This document shows positions 1 to 8,246 of a stretch of DNA of 64,000 nucleotides, piece after piece. The number at the start of each line of letters is the position of its first letter. Positions within the stretch are counted from its first letter, which is position 1. The notes beneath the pieces are model-generated. The model saw only the letters and a list, made by a program, of their open reading frames with translations, was not told where the DNA came from and searched no databases. This stretch comes from Muribaculaceae bacterium (GTDB lineage Bacteria; Bacteroidota; Bacteroidia; Bacteroidales; Muribaculaceae), in contig JAFLTQ010000007.1 in the NCBI GenBank assembly GCA_022510385.1, positions 1-64,000 on the forward strand. Direction: 5' to 3'. The position numbers were made by a program, and so were the translations under genes.

Positions 1-69
1 TGTAGCTCAGTTGGTTAGAGCGACGGATTGTGGTTCCGTAGGTCGTGGGTTCGAGCCCCATCTTCCACC
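1..69 (+). tRNA. tRNA-His (GTG), 5' end cut off by window edge
   Basis: The D arm, the anticodon arm with loop TTGTGGT (anticodon GTG, histidine), and the T arm with loop TTCGAGC are all readable. The acceptor 3' strand ends at 68, and C at 69 is the discriminator base expected for histidine tRNA. CCA is not encoded. About five bases of the 5' acceptor strand lie outside the window. The predicted acceptor has one T-T apposition near its base, which cannot be judged without the missing bases. Confidence 0.93.
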
Positions 70-95
70 CACCCCAATTTCCAACCCCAATTTCA

Positions 96-131
96 GAGGA
101 TTCTCCCTTCGGGGAGGATCCTCACCTTTTT
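96..131 (+). terminator. Intrinsic terminator of the tRNA-His transcript
   Basis: Bases 96-107 pair with 112-123 in a 12-bp stem with one G-T wobble, closed by a TTCG tetraloop (108-111) and followed by six T residues at 126-131. It lies 27 bases after the tRNA and separates it from the next gene. Confidence 0.88.
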
Positions 132-214
132 TATAATATATCTTTATTGAGTATATCTGATTATTTTTTTACTAAATTATACAATAAAAAATTTTATTCC
201 CTTACTTCCATTAT

Positions 215-1321
215 ATGATAACTACTTCAATTCAGCCAAAGAAATCCGGAGTGAGACAGTTGGTCTGTTTATTAGTTTGCGTAATGATTATGCTCGTATA
301 TCCTATATGGAAGGAAAATAAGATTTTTGGTATTGACCTGCCACAAGAAAAGAATGATGAAACTATAGAAACATTGACTCCAACAGAAAATGGTTTTATA
401 ATAAACACCACTGAAATTGGTAAGAATATTATTGGATATGGAGGCCCTACTCCCGTAGAAATCTATGTTGAAAATGGCAAAATACAAAAAATCAATACAC
501 TCCCAAACAAAGAGACACCAGAATTTTATGGAGCCATAAGAAACTCGGACATACTTGAAAGTCTTGACGGGAAAACATTAGCAGAAGCCATGGAGACTCC
601 TATTGATGGAGTTGCCGGGGCTACATATTCTTCCAATGCTATTATTGCAAATATCAGAGAGGGTATCGAATACGCTGCTAAGAATGAAAATCTTATTATT
701 TCTGTTGAAAAAAAGAGTGAAAAACTACCCCTTAAATTTTATATCACAATAATTATTATATTGGCAGGCGGAATCATACCATTCTTTATCAAAGATAAAC
801 GCTATAGGATTTTACAATTGACGTTGAATGTTTTGTTGTTAGGCTTCTGGGGAGGAACATTTATTTCCTATTCAATCATGACTTCATTTGCGACAAACGG
901 AATAACAAAAGTTGTATTGATTCCAACAGCATTGATGCTCATCGCTGCTTTTATCTATCCTTTTTTTGGCAAGAAAGATTATTATTGCTTATGGATTTGT
1001 CCCTATGGGTCGGCTCAAGAACTGATGGGGAAATGTCTAAAGTTCAAGATAAAAATGAAACCGGGTCTTATCAAGTGGTTGAATTATTTCCGTCAGGCTC
1101 TTTGGTTTGTTTTAATGTGGCTTCTCTGGACAGGATTATGGTTTGACTGGATGGGATATGAACCATTTGCAGCATTCTTCTTCACTGATGCCTCTGTAGT
1201 GACTCTAAGTATTGCAGGAGCCTTCCTTCTTCTCTCTTTCTTTGTGCAAAGACCATATTGCAGATTTGTATGCCCAACAGGAACCCTCTTCAAGATTAGT
1301 GAAGGTAACTTACAAATTTAG
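215..1321 (+). CDS. FMN-binding domain / 4Fe-4S membrane protein (NosR/NapH-like)
   Basis: This is a predicted inner-membrane redox protein of 368 residues. An N-terminal membrane segment (about 14-30) is followed by an extracytoplasmic FMN-binding domain with the flavinylation-type motif DGVAGATYSS (131-140; T137 is the likely FMN attachment site). Four or so further membrane helices follow, with two CxxxCP motifs (C258/C262 and C349/C353) typical of NapH/NosR/CcoG-type polyferredoxin membrane proteins. Only the CxxxCP parts of the iron-sulfur sites are present, so it probably relays electrons between quinone or ferredoxin and an unidentified partner. No ApbE flavin transferase or substrate oxidoreductase is adjacent. 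The family is clear; the physiological role is inference. Confidence 0.8.
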   Translation: MITTSIQPKKSGVRQLVCLLVCVMIMLVYPIWKENKIFGIDLPQEKNDETIETLTPTENGFIINTTEIGKNIIGYGGPTPVEIYVENGKIQKINTLPNKETPEFYGAIRNSDILESLDGKTLAEAMETPIDGVAGATYSSNAIIANIREGIEYAAKNENLIISVEKKSEKLPLKFYITIIIILAGGIIPFFIKDKRYRILQLTLNVLLLGFWGGTFISYSIMTSFATNGITKVVLIPTALMLIAAFIYPFFGKKDYYCLWICPYGSAQELMGKCLKFKIKMKPGLIKWLNYFRQALWFVLMWLLWTGLWFDWMGYEPFAAFFFTDASVVTLSIAGAFLLLSFFVQRPYCRFVCPTGTLFKISEGNLQI

Positions 1322-1334
1322 AATCTATATTCCG

Positions 1335-1342
1335 TAACTTTG
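1335..1342 (+). promoter_or_regulatory. Bacteroidales -7 promoter element (TAACTTTG)
   Basis: This is an exact match to TAnnTTTG, 13 bases after the stop of the FMN-binding gene. The next downstream gene is on the opposite strand, so the promoter can only serve a non-coding transcript. No good TTTG -33 element is seen at the usual distance. Confidence 0.5.
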
Positions 1343-1349
1343 CACTCTC

Positions 1350-1540
1350 TTCTATCTTTAAAATTATCACATGACTTAAGGACTGGTTTAAGGGAGAAAA
1401 CAATATATTGAGTGTCTGCCATCCGGAGAGTCATTAATGTTTTGTAATAAAAAGAGATACCGTCAAGAGCATCATGTGAGAATTCATATGGAGTCAAAAT
1501 TAGCCCCGTCTCTGTTTTATTAAGAAACGGGGCAAGTTAT
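1350..1540 (+). ncRNA. Candidate small RNA between convergent genes
   Basis: A TAnnTTTG promoter (1335-1342) and an intrinsic terminator (1503-1533) bracket about 190 bases with no open reading frame of note. TCACATGA (1367-1374) is exactly complementary to TCATGTGA (1472-1479), which would close a long internal domain of the transcript. It does not show the signature sequences of tmRNA, RNase P RNA or SRP RNA. It could be a 6S-like or lineage-specific regulatory RNA; nothing in the sequence decides which. Confidence 0.4.
1503..1533 (+). terminator. Intrinsic terminator after the candidate small RNA
   Basis: GCCCCGT (1503-1509) pairs with ACGGGGC (1527-1533), and a T-rich stretch follows. 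Reading leftwards it could also terminate the pectate lyase operon, whose last gene ends at 1596. Confidence 0.65.
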
Positions 1541-1595
1541 ATTTCTATTCCTGTAATTAAATCATAATTTATACGATATTAGATCTAAATTAAGA

Positions 1596-4016
1596 TTATT
1601 TTGATGTTAGCACATACATCCCCAAAATATTTAGACCGCCACTCGACGTATTAGAAATCTTGATAAGGCATGGCTCGGCAGAAAATGCAGCCCCTGTCAA
1701 ATCCAAATCTACAACTCCCTTTTTCTGATTGAGTGTAGCCAATGTTTGCCATGTGTTTCCATTGTCGGAACTCATCTCTATACTACCCACATAATTTCCT
1801 GTTCGTAACATCTTTAATTTTAAAGCACTTAGGCTCGGGCAGGATAATGTCATCTTCCCACTTTCCTTGTTTAACTGAAGAGAACCGACTAAGTTTGTAT
1901 ACTCTTCATTTTTATACTCAGGCTGAAAACTACCATTAGAGAGAACAATTGTTCCATTTTCAATCCAGGCGTTGGTCTGAGTTGCATTCTCAGCATTGAA
2001 ATAGAAGAAATCCAAACCATCTGATGAAGTGATGAATGGCTCACCTTCATCAAGAGGGTCTGAGCCGGTTGTGCCCTCACCTCCACCTATTCCATTGAAG
2101 CCAGGGGCTGCATTTCCGTCTCCAAACGGGAACTCTGCTCCTGAAGTGGAATCTCCTCCATTAACTGTGGCATCCGCTGCATCTCCCCATGCGAGACTCT
2201 CCTCATAGTTACCTATTACAGTAGATTTATAACCGGTTATCGCTTTCTTCAGCTCTGTTATTACTCCATCATTCTTATCTTGTAAATTATTATTGAAAGT
2301 CCACTTGAAATCTCCATGGTTGATTCGTCCCGCTCCATATTCTCCCATAACTATTCCCGGGACATCAGTGGCATAATCGGTTAAATATGAATACATTAGA
2401 GATGGGTCAGTATCCCAATTGCTATATGTATCACCACCCGATTTAGCCTTTACAGCTGCAGGTACCTTTTCATCACGAGATGTCACCTCATAACAATCAA
2501 ATTCTACAGTGTTGGCCTCGCTCCACGGACGATAAAAATACCATCCACGAATTTCATTAGCGAATGCCTTTATGGATCCTCCCGACTCGCCGGAGAAAGT
2601 ACCTTTACCACTCGGACTCGAACTTTCACCCATTATGTCAGACCCTTGAAGAGATGTCAAGATAGGATACTTACAATCACGGAAATAATTGGCTTCTACA
2701 AAAACATCTGAACCGCTGGTTGCTCCAATTCCATATTTACAGTTTCCATCAAAATAATTGTTGTAAACGTGTACACTCATTGTGCGAATGCGTGGATGTC
2801 GTGAATCGCTATGGTCAAACCAGTTATGATGATATGTAATCCAATTTGGCCCGCTTTCGCTTGTCATCCCGCAAAGAGATGACTTCCCGGAATCAAAGAA
2901 ATGGTTATAGCTTATGGTAAGATATTGGGAGTCTCCTTTCAAATCAATCGTGCCGTCTCCTTTGGCTTGATCGGAATCTCCTCCTGCCTGTCCGTAGAAA
3001 AGATCAAGATTATGTACCCAAATATGAGAGTTGTCAGTATCGATTGAAACACAATCATCCATACAATCCATAATTGCAAAATTTCTAAGCTCTATCCCCG
3101 AAGCGTTACGCAATAGAAAGCCGAATCCATGAACAGTGGCATCTTCTCCTATTCCCTCTATTGTTATATTCAATTGCTGATAGGCATTTGCCCCTTTTAT
3201 CTGCAAACCTTCTGCCGAGCTCCCGAAAGCATCCATTGCCCCCGCAGGAAGGCGTCCTATTATCCTAAAACACAATGGAGTAGCCTCAAGATCTTTTTTC
3301 TGGTATGCACTGATTATACCTTGGAATCCTGTAGCGGTCACTGTCTTTTTCCCCTGAATAACATCAGTTGTAATGCTTTTTGCTGTCTCAGCCGTGACAT
3401 AAAACACTTTTGCATCTGTTTTCAGTGTACCGTCATTATTATATGCTCCTATTCCTTCATTAAAATTAAAATGAGCAAAACCACTACGATCGTGAGCCTT
3501 TACATTCAAAATACCTGTTTCTGCTTCCAAGCCTTCCATTAATGTGCCTTCGATTACAGGAACAACTTTCATTTGATATTGACCCTCCTTTAGTCCCGGG
3601 ATGTCTGCCCGACCATAACTGCCATAATTGCGAACAAGCTGATAATCCAATCTATTCCACTCTTGCTCATCCACACTCTTTACAAATACGTAATAATTGG
3701 AAGCCTCCGGCATATTGGCCCATTTTACATAGGCAGTTTCAAACCATCCACCGGCTCCCGTTAATTGAAGGCCTTCAATGTTACTCTTATTGCCCTTTTG
3801 AAATGAAACTCCGGTTACAGTGCCTTCATAAAAAGTTGGAACCCCGGTTATAGGTGTCACAGTAACTCGATCTGCTTCAAAATCTATACGCTCTACAGAT
3901 TCCGTTTCATAAGTTTCAACCCTTCCATCACTTAAAGTAAAATTAACTTTATTCTGAGAATGTAGGGTTAAGACACTTGCAAGAGTCAGGGCCGATAAAA
4001 TAATATATCTGTTCAT
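1596..4016 (-). CDS. Secreted pectate lyase, PL1-like
   Basis: This 806-residue exported protein has a signal peptide (about 1-20, ending near LHSQ). A short N-terminal module follows (residues 23-60), of the kind common in secreted Bacteroidales proteins, then a fibronectin-III-like region (about 85-175). The right-handed beta-helix pectate lyase domain spans about 180-600. Supporting motifs are the DDCVSID/HIWVHNLDL strand (about 317-340), the acidic metal-binding region GDGTIDLKGD (about 350) and HHNWFDHSDSRHPRIR (about 392-407), which carries the catalytic-type arginine. A C-terminal beta-sandwich-like region follows. It should cleave polygalacturonate by beta-elimination outside the inner membrane. 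It is the second gene of a two-gene operon, 5 bp after the upstream gene. It has no obvious T9SS tail of its own. Confidence 0.85.
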   Translation of the reverse strand: MNRYIILSALTLASVLTLHSQNKVNFTLSDGRVETYETESVERIDFEADRVTVTPITGVPTFYEGTVTGVSFQKGNKSNIEGLQLTGAGGWFETAYVKWANMPEASNYYVFVKSVDEQEWNRLDYQLVRNYGSYGRADIPGLKEGQYQMKVVPVIEGTLMEGLEAETGILNVKAHDRSGFAHFNFNEGIGAYNNDGTLKTDAKVFYVTAETAKSITTDVIQGKKTVTATGFQGIISAYQKKDLEATPLCFRIIGRLPAGAMDAFGSSAEGLQIKGANAYQQLNITIEGIGEDATVHGFGFLLRNASGIELRNFAIMDCMDDCVSIDTDNSHIWVHNLDLFYGQAGGDSDQAKGDGTIDLKGDSQYLTISYNHFFDSGKSSLCGMTSESGPNWITYHHNWFDHSDSRHPRIRTMSVHVYNNYFDGNCKYGIGATSGSDVFVEANYFRDCKYPILTSLQGSDIMGESSSPSGKGTFSGESGGSIKAFANEIRGWYFYRPWSEANTVEFDCYEVTSRDEKVPAAVKAKSGGDTYSNWDTDPSLMYSYLTDYATDVPGIVMGEYGAGRINHGDFKWTFNNNLQDKNDGVITELKKAITGYKSTVIGNYEESLAWGDAADATVNGGDSTSGAEFPFGDGNAAPGFNGIGGGEGTTGSDPLDEGEPFITSSDGLDFFYFNAENATQTNAWIENGTIVLSNGSFQPEYKNEEYTNLVGSLQLNKESGKMTLSCPSLSALKLKMLRTGNYVGSIEMSSDNGNTWQTLATLNQKKGVVDLDLTGAAFSAEPCLIKISNTSSGGLNILGMYVLTSK

Positions 4017-4021
4017 TTCAG

Positions 4022-4471
4022 TTATCTTTTTACAAATTTGACAAAATTATTACCCGACCTCATTATGTAGACTCCTGAAGGGAAGGAATCTATATTTAAA
4101 ATAGCTTTGCCGTTGCCGTCAGCTTTCCCGGAAGATTCTTTAACTCCATTCAGACTATACACAGAAATGGGAGCACCGGCTTCCAAGCCTTCTACTATTA
4201 ATTTCCCACCTTCAATTTTGCTGTTGAAATTAAACATTTTCAAATCATTGATTCCGGCATTATATTCCAACGACAAGAGCACTTTGCTCATATCTATGCT
4301 TTCTGACTCATTGCCGTAATTTAGAACCACATTATCTCCATCAAAAGTAATGGAACTGACTACCTTGTCGACTTTTTCTCCATTTATGAGAAGTGTCTGT
4401 GTGGTTTCTGCAAGCATACACGGCGCAATTAACAATGCTCCAAGTATGCAAACAAGGATTCTCTTTTTCAT
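4022..4471 (-). CDS. Small secreted protein with T9SS-type C-terminal sorting tail
   Basis: This is a 149-residue exported protein. Residues 1-21 form a signal peptide (ending MLAET). Residues 25-60 form a short module resembling the one at the start of the neighbouring pectate lyase (SSITFDGDNVVL against ERIDFEADRVTV). The last 80 residues resemble a type IX secretion C-terminal domain: ISVYSLNGVK, then FPSGVYIMRSGN and a basic VKFVKR end. It may be a surface partner of the pectate lyase encoded 5 bp downstream, but no enzymatic domain is present and the function is unknown. Confidence 0.65.
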   Translation of the reverse strand: MKKRILVCILGALLIAPCMLAETTQTLLINGEKVDKVVSSITFDGDNVVLNYGNESESIDMSKVLLSLEYNAGINDLKMFNFNSKIEGGKLIVEGLEAGAPISVYSLNGVKESSGKADGNGKAILNIDSFPSGVYIMRSGNNFVKFVKR

Positions 4472-4607
4472 GATATTTTAGAATATTGATTAGGTTTTGA
4501 TTCACAATGATACCGACAAGACCATTACCATTATGACTTTTTTTTGAACATTTAGGTTTATAGCCATTGCCTTAAGCTGTTTATATAAAGTCAGCTCTAT
4601 TTAATAA

Positions 4608-5852
4608 TTAGTCCAATTTATGGATTACAAGACCCGACCTCAACTTTGGTTCAAACCATGTGGTCTTAGGCGGCATTATATTCCCTGAGTCTGCAATATT
4701 TATCAACTGCTCCATAGATACAGGGTAAAGGGCTAACGCCATCTTCATTTCTCCGCTGTCGACTCTGCGTTTCAATTCTTCCAAACCCCGGATGCCTCCT
4801 ACAAAGTCTATTCTCTTATCACTTCTAAGATCTTTGATTCCAAGAATGTCTCTAAGAATTAGATCGGAAGAGACGGTCACATCAAGCACACCAATCGGAT
4901 CGGAGTCATTATAAGTGCCCTCTTTAGCTGTCAAAGAATACCATCTTCCGTCAAGATATAAAGAAAAATTATGTAACCTTGACGGCTTATAGATATTTAC
5001 CCCTTTATCTTCTATTTCAAAGTTTTCTGACAATTTCTCCAGAAATTCTTGTGGAGTCAATCCATTCAAGTCTTTTACAACGCGGTTATAGTCGATAATA
5101 TTAAGATGGGATGCCGGGAAAGCAACAGCCATAAAATAATTATATTCCTCATGGCCCTTATGGCCCGGATTATTTCTTGCTTTTTCTGCTCCAACGAGAG
5201 CTGCAGCTGCAGAGCGATGGTGACCGTCTGCTATATACATATTTGGAATTTTATCAAATTCCTCAGTGATTTTGTCAATAAGTTTTTGATCTGCTATTTT
5301 CCAAAGAGTATGGCCAAATCCATCAGGAGCGACAAAGTCATATTCCGGCTCTTGGGAGGTGACCTCCTTTATAATTTTTTCTAATTCTTCATTATCAGGG
5401 AAGGCAAAGAAAACAGGCTCTATATTGGCATTATTGACCCTGACATGTTTCATTCTGTCTTCCTCTTTATCCCTTCTGGTCAATTCATGTTTTTTGATCC
5501 TTCCCTCCATATAATCATTCACCCATGCTGCCACAACAAAACCATATTGTGTGCGGCCATCCATCGTTTGTGAATATATGTAATAATGCTCTTTATCATC
5601 TTCTATCAGCCATCCTTTCTCTTGAAACATCTTGAAATTTTCTGCTGCACGTTCATACACTTTTGGATCGTGTTCATCAGTGTCTGCTTCAAAATCAATT
5701 TCCGGCTTAATTATTCTATAGAGCGACTTCTCATTCCCTTCTGCCTCTTTTCTGGCTTCCTCGCTATTTAAAACATCGTATGGACGGGACACTATATCTT
5801 CCACTAAATGTTTCGGAGGACGGATGCCTCGGAATGGTTTTACTTTTGCCAT
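4608..5852 (-). CDS. DUF1015 family protein
   Basis: This is a cytoplasmic protein of 414 residues. It opens with AKVKPFRGIRPP and SRPYDVL, typical of DUF1015, and contains the diagnostic ADGHHRSAAA motif (about 205-214), a ParB/SerK-like histidine motif. Related DUF1015 proteins often neighbour serine biosynthesis genes and are suspected kinase-like enzymes, but no such neighbour is present here. The start is placed at 5852 because homology-type sequence begins there. An upstream in-frame ATG at 5921 would add 23 residues unlike the family. Confidence 0.8.
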   Translation of the reverse strand: MAKVKPFRGIRPPKHLVEDIVSRPYDVLNSEEARKEAEGNEKSLYRIIKPEIDFEADTDEHDPKVYERAAENFKMFQEKGWLIEDDKEHYYIYSQTMDGRTQYGFVVAAWVNDYMEGRIKKHELTRRDKEEDRMKHVRVNNANIEPVFFAFPDNEELEKIIKEVTSQEPEYDFVAPDGFGHTLWKIADQKLIDKITEEFDKIPNMYIADGHHRSAAAALVGAEKARNNPGHKGHEEYNYFMAVAFPASHLNIIDYNRVVKDLNGLTPQEFLEKLSENFEIEDKGVNIYKPSRLHNFSLYLDGRWYSLTAKEGTYNDSDPIGVLDVTVSSDLILRDILGIKDLRSDKRIDFVGGIRGLEELKRRVDSGEMKMALALYPVSMEQLINIADSGNIMPPKTTWFEPKLRSGLVIHKLD

Positions 5853-6021
5853 AATTATATTTATATTAGATCTTAAGGTAAAATGTAATTTCAAAATTAA
5901 TGAATTTTCCCATTTGGGCAAAAATAATATTGATGAACCTTTTCCGGGATCTTTTCATTTATCAAGGTGAACAATCCGAGGCGGGAGTTGTTTATATATT
6001 AAAATTATAAAAACTCCAGTT

Positions 6022-6183
6022 ATGAAAAAATATGTATGTAATGTTTGCGGGTATATTTATGACCCGGCCAATGGAATTCCTGACGACGGTATAGCAGCCG
6101 GAACATCTTTTGAATCTTTGCCGGATTCATTTGTTTGCCCAATTTGCGAGGCTCCTAAAAGCGAATTCTCTCCGGTAGAATGA
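6022..6183 (+). CDS. Rubredoxin
   Basis: This 53-residue protein has two iron-binding knuckles: [11 protein letters not shown] (residues 5-15) and [12 protein letters not shown] near the C-terminus. The second has CPIC where most rubredoxins have CPxCG. Rubredoxin carries one electron on a mononuclear Fe(Cys)4 centre, usually to rubrerythrin or oxygen/peroxide reductases in anaerobes. The gene stands alone, with a strong terminator just after it. Confidence 0.93.
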   Translation: MKKYVCNVCGYIYDPANGIPDDGIAAGTSFESLPDSFVCPICEAPKSEFSPVE

Positions 6184-6216
6184 AGATATTTCCAATCATA
6201 TTTATTGAAATCATTT

Positions 6217-6248
6217 AACCTCGGGATTTCCCGGGGTTATTTTTTTTT
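6217..6248 (+). terminator. Intrinsic terminator of the rubredoxin gene
   Basis: AACCTCGGGA (6217-6226) pairs with TCCCGGGGTT (6229-6238), with one T-G wobble and a very tight loop. A run of T follows immediately. It isolates rubredoxin from the transporter gene downstream. Confidence 0.9.
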
Positions 6249-6311
6249 CCTTAAATTTGCATTGCTGAATTATACTGGCTCATCTTTTACAGACAATTGA
6301 GCCATTACACC

Positions 6312-7202
6312 ATGAAACTGTTAGCAAACATCGGAGCAATTCTAACTATGATTGTCTGGGGCGTTTCTTTCCTCAGCAGTAAGATATTACTTGTTGACGG
6401 GGAATTTTCTCCCGTGGAGGTCTTTATCTACAGATTTGTTTTCGCTTATTTTTTGCTTCTTCTTTTTACATACAAAAAAATATTTTCAAATAATTTAAAA
6501 GATGAAGTTTTATTGTTGATATGCGGTATTTGTGGCGGTTCTATCTATTTTATCGCTGAAAACTATGCTTTGCAGTATACATCCACCGGGAATGTTTCTT
6601 TATTAGTCAGTATATCCCCTCTCTTTACAACTGCATTAATGGGTATTGTATATAGATTTATACCCAAACCTAACGTAATTATAGGTTCAGTGATTGCCTT
6701 TATCGGAGTTGCATGCATTATTCTAAATAACGGAGATGGATTTGAAATCAATCCCAAAGGAGATTTGATAGCGATTTCTGCTTCTTTATGCTGGGCTGTC
6801 TATACTATTGCAGTAAAAAGATTGACTCCCATTTATTCATCTCTATTTATAACCCGAAAACTTTTTTTTTATGGGGTTATAACAGCTCTACCTTTATTGA
6901 TTTTACAACGCGAACCATTAAAATTAAACCTACTCTTTGATTTTAGTCAACCTCAATATCTACTTAATTTCCTTTTCCTTGGTTTGATATGCTCGGCATG
7001 CGCTTATCTTGTTTGGAATATTATAATGACTGTTTTGGGAGCTATAAAATCAAACAATTATCTTTATGTGCAACCATTGGTCACAATGATTGCCGCTTAT
7101 TTTGTCTTGGGAGAGAAAATTTTCTTTTTGGGATATCTTGGCTGCTTCCTAATCATAGGAGGAATTTTAATCTCTGAAAAATTCCCTCAAAGAATAAAAT
7201 AA
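6312..7202 (+). CDS. EamA/DMT-superfamily transporter
   Basis: This inner-membrane protein of 296 residues has about ten hydrophobic helices arranged as two EamA repeats. The first begins with NIGAILTMIVWGVSFLSSK, and the second with GDLIAISASLCWAVYTIAVKR. Family members export amino acids, metabolites or drugs; the substrate cannot be read. The ATG at 6312 is preferred over an upstream in-frame TTG at 6297 because it starts directly before the first helix. Confidence 0.85.
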   Translation: MKLLANIGAILTMIVWGVSFLSSKILLVDGEFSPVEVFIYRFVFAYFLLLLFTYKKIFSNNLKDEVLLLICGICGGSIYFIAENYALQYTSTGNVSLLVSISPLFTTALMGIVYRFIPKPNVIIGSVIAFIGVACIILNNGDGFEINPKGDLIAISASLCWAVYTIAVKRLTPIYSSLFITRKLFFYGVITALPLLILQREPLKLNLLFDFSQPQYLLNFLFLGLICSACAYLVWNIIMTVLGAIKSNNYLYVQPLVTMIAAYFVLGEKIFFLGYLGCFLIIGGILISEKFPQRIK

Positions 7203-7270
7203 TTTTGAAAGAATCCTATCCGATTTTATCATATTTACCAACCGAAATAACGAGACACAATAGTTGAGAA

Positions 7271-8134
7271 TCAACTGTTTCTGAAATCTTTGGGGGATTT
7301 CCCAATATGTTTTTTAAAGTATTTCCCAAAAAATGATTGCGTAGGGAAATTTAACTCATCTGAAATCTGTTGCACTGACATATTTGTAGACTTCAACAAC
7401 ACCTTGGCCTCCAAAATTACAAATCTGTCTATCCATTCCACCGCTGAAAAACCTGTTGTATCTTTCACAGTCCTTGACAAATGTTTGGGACTCACTTCCA
7501 ATTTTCCTGAATAAAATTCGAGGAATCTCTCCTTTTTAAAATTTTGTTGCACCAAAGAAATAAATTTCTCGGTCAATCTGTGGGATGATTTCTTTGCCGC
7601 TTCAAGAATGGGAGGATAACATTTTGTTCCACACTCATAAAAAAAAGAAGCAATAGCCAGCACCATCGCCTGATATTCGTTTGGACCTTTTGAACCTGAA
7701 AAAATATCCTTGATATGGGAATAAAATCTTTGAAATTTATCTACAAGATTTGTGGGCACCGGAGTTACAGTAGCCATGGTAGCTGTGCCATAAGAGTTGC
7801 TGTCTTTTAACATTAGAAAAAGATTGTCGCAAAACCTTTGGCTCAAAACTATGAAAGAAGCCTCAAAATTACCGTTTGAGGCCACATTCTGGATAATCTG
7901 GCCTTGCTTGACATTAACTATGCATGGTCCTTTGAATTCATATCTAATCAAATCTATCTCTATGTTCCCTTCCCCCTCTTTCACAAAAATCGAGCAACTG
8001 GACGTAAATTTAACCGGGTCGGTTATTTCCGGTATCATTGAGCCTACAAAATTACAATAAACATAGAAATCCTGCTTTAAGATGTTAGACACATCTTCAA
8101 CTAAATCAAGATTATATTTTAACCCCAATTCCAT
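7271..8134 (-). CDS. AraC-family transcriptional regulator
   Basis: This protein of 287 residues has an N-terminal sensor-like region and a C-terminal AraC-type double helix-turn-helix (about 195-285), including SPKHLSRTVKDTTG and SVQQISDELNFPTQSFFGKYFKKHIGKSPKDFR. It is transcribed divergently from nrdJ. The 112-bp gap between them holds a perfect palindrome with a promoter in each arm, so it may regulate itself and nrdJ. The effector is unknown. Confidence 0.9.
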   Translation of the reverse strand: MELGLKYNLDLVEDVSNILKQDFYVYCNFVGSMIPEITDPVKFTSSCSIFVKEGEGNIEIDLIRYEFKGPCIVNVKQGQIIQNVASNGNFEASFIVLSQRFCDNLFLMLKDSNSYGTATMATVTPVPTNLVDKFQRFYSHIKDIFSGSKGPNEYQAMVLAIASFFYECGTKCYPPILEAAKKSSHRLTEKFISLVQQNFKKERFLEFYSGKLEVSPKHLSRTVKDTTGFSAVEWIDRFVILEAKVLLKSTNMSVQQISDELNFPTQSFFGKYFKKHIGKSPKDFRNS

Positions 8135-8162
8135 TTAATTTTTGCTTTATTTTGTAGATAAC

Positions 8163-8207
8163 TTATGATTGCAAATATACTCATTTTAGCTATATTTGCA
8201 ATCATAA
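8163..8207. promoter_or_regulatory. Palindromic divergent promoter between the AraC regulator and nrdJ
   Basis: TTATGATTGCAAATATA (8163-8179) is repeated as an exact reverse complement at 8191-8207, with 11 bases between. Each arm contains TATATTTG, the Bacteroidales -7 element: 8191-8198 for nrdJ and 8179-8172 (minus strand) for the regulator. Each promoter's -33 TTG (8169-8171 or, on the minus strand, 8201-8199) lies in the other arm at 19-nt spacing. The two promoters therefore overlap and should compete, or be co-regulated by a factor binding the palindrome. Confidence 0.75.
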
Positions 8208-8246
8208 ACAGGTAAAGAAAAGAATATAAAACGTATTGAATTAGAC

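Noticed and set aside
3129..3853. Two plus-strand frames opposite the pectate lyase gene
   Set aside because: They are antisense to conserved lyase sequence and have no recognisable domain.
8163..8207. Reading the palindrome as an intrinsic terminator
   Set aside because: It has no T run on either side, is AT-rich, and lies between divergent genes; the promoter interpretation fits the -7/-33 spacing.
8135..8246. Cobalamin riboswitch upstream of nrdJ
   Set aside because: It was expected for a B12-dependent enzyme, but the 112-bp gap is too short and no B12-box-like sequence is present.
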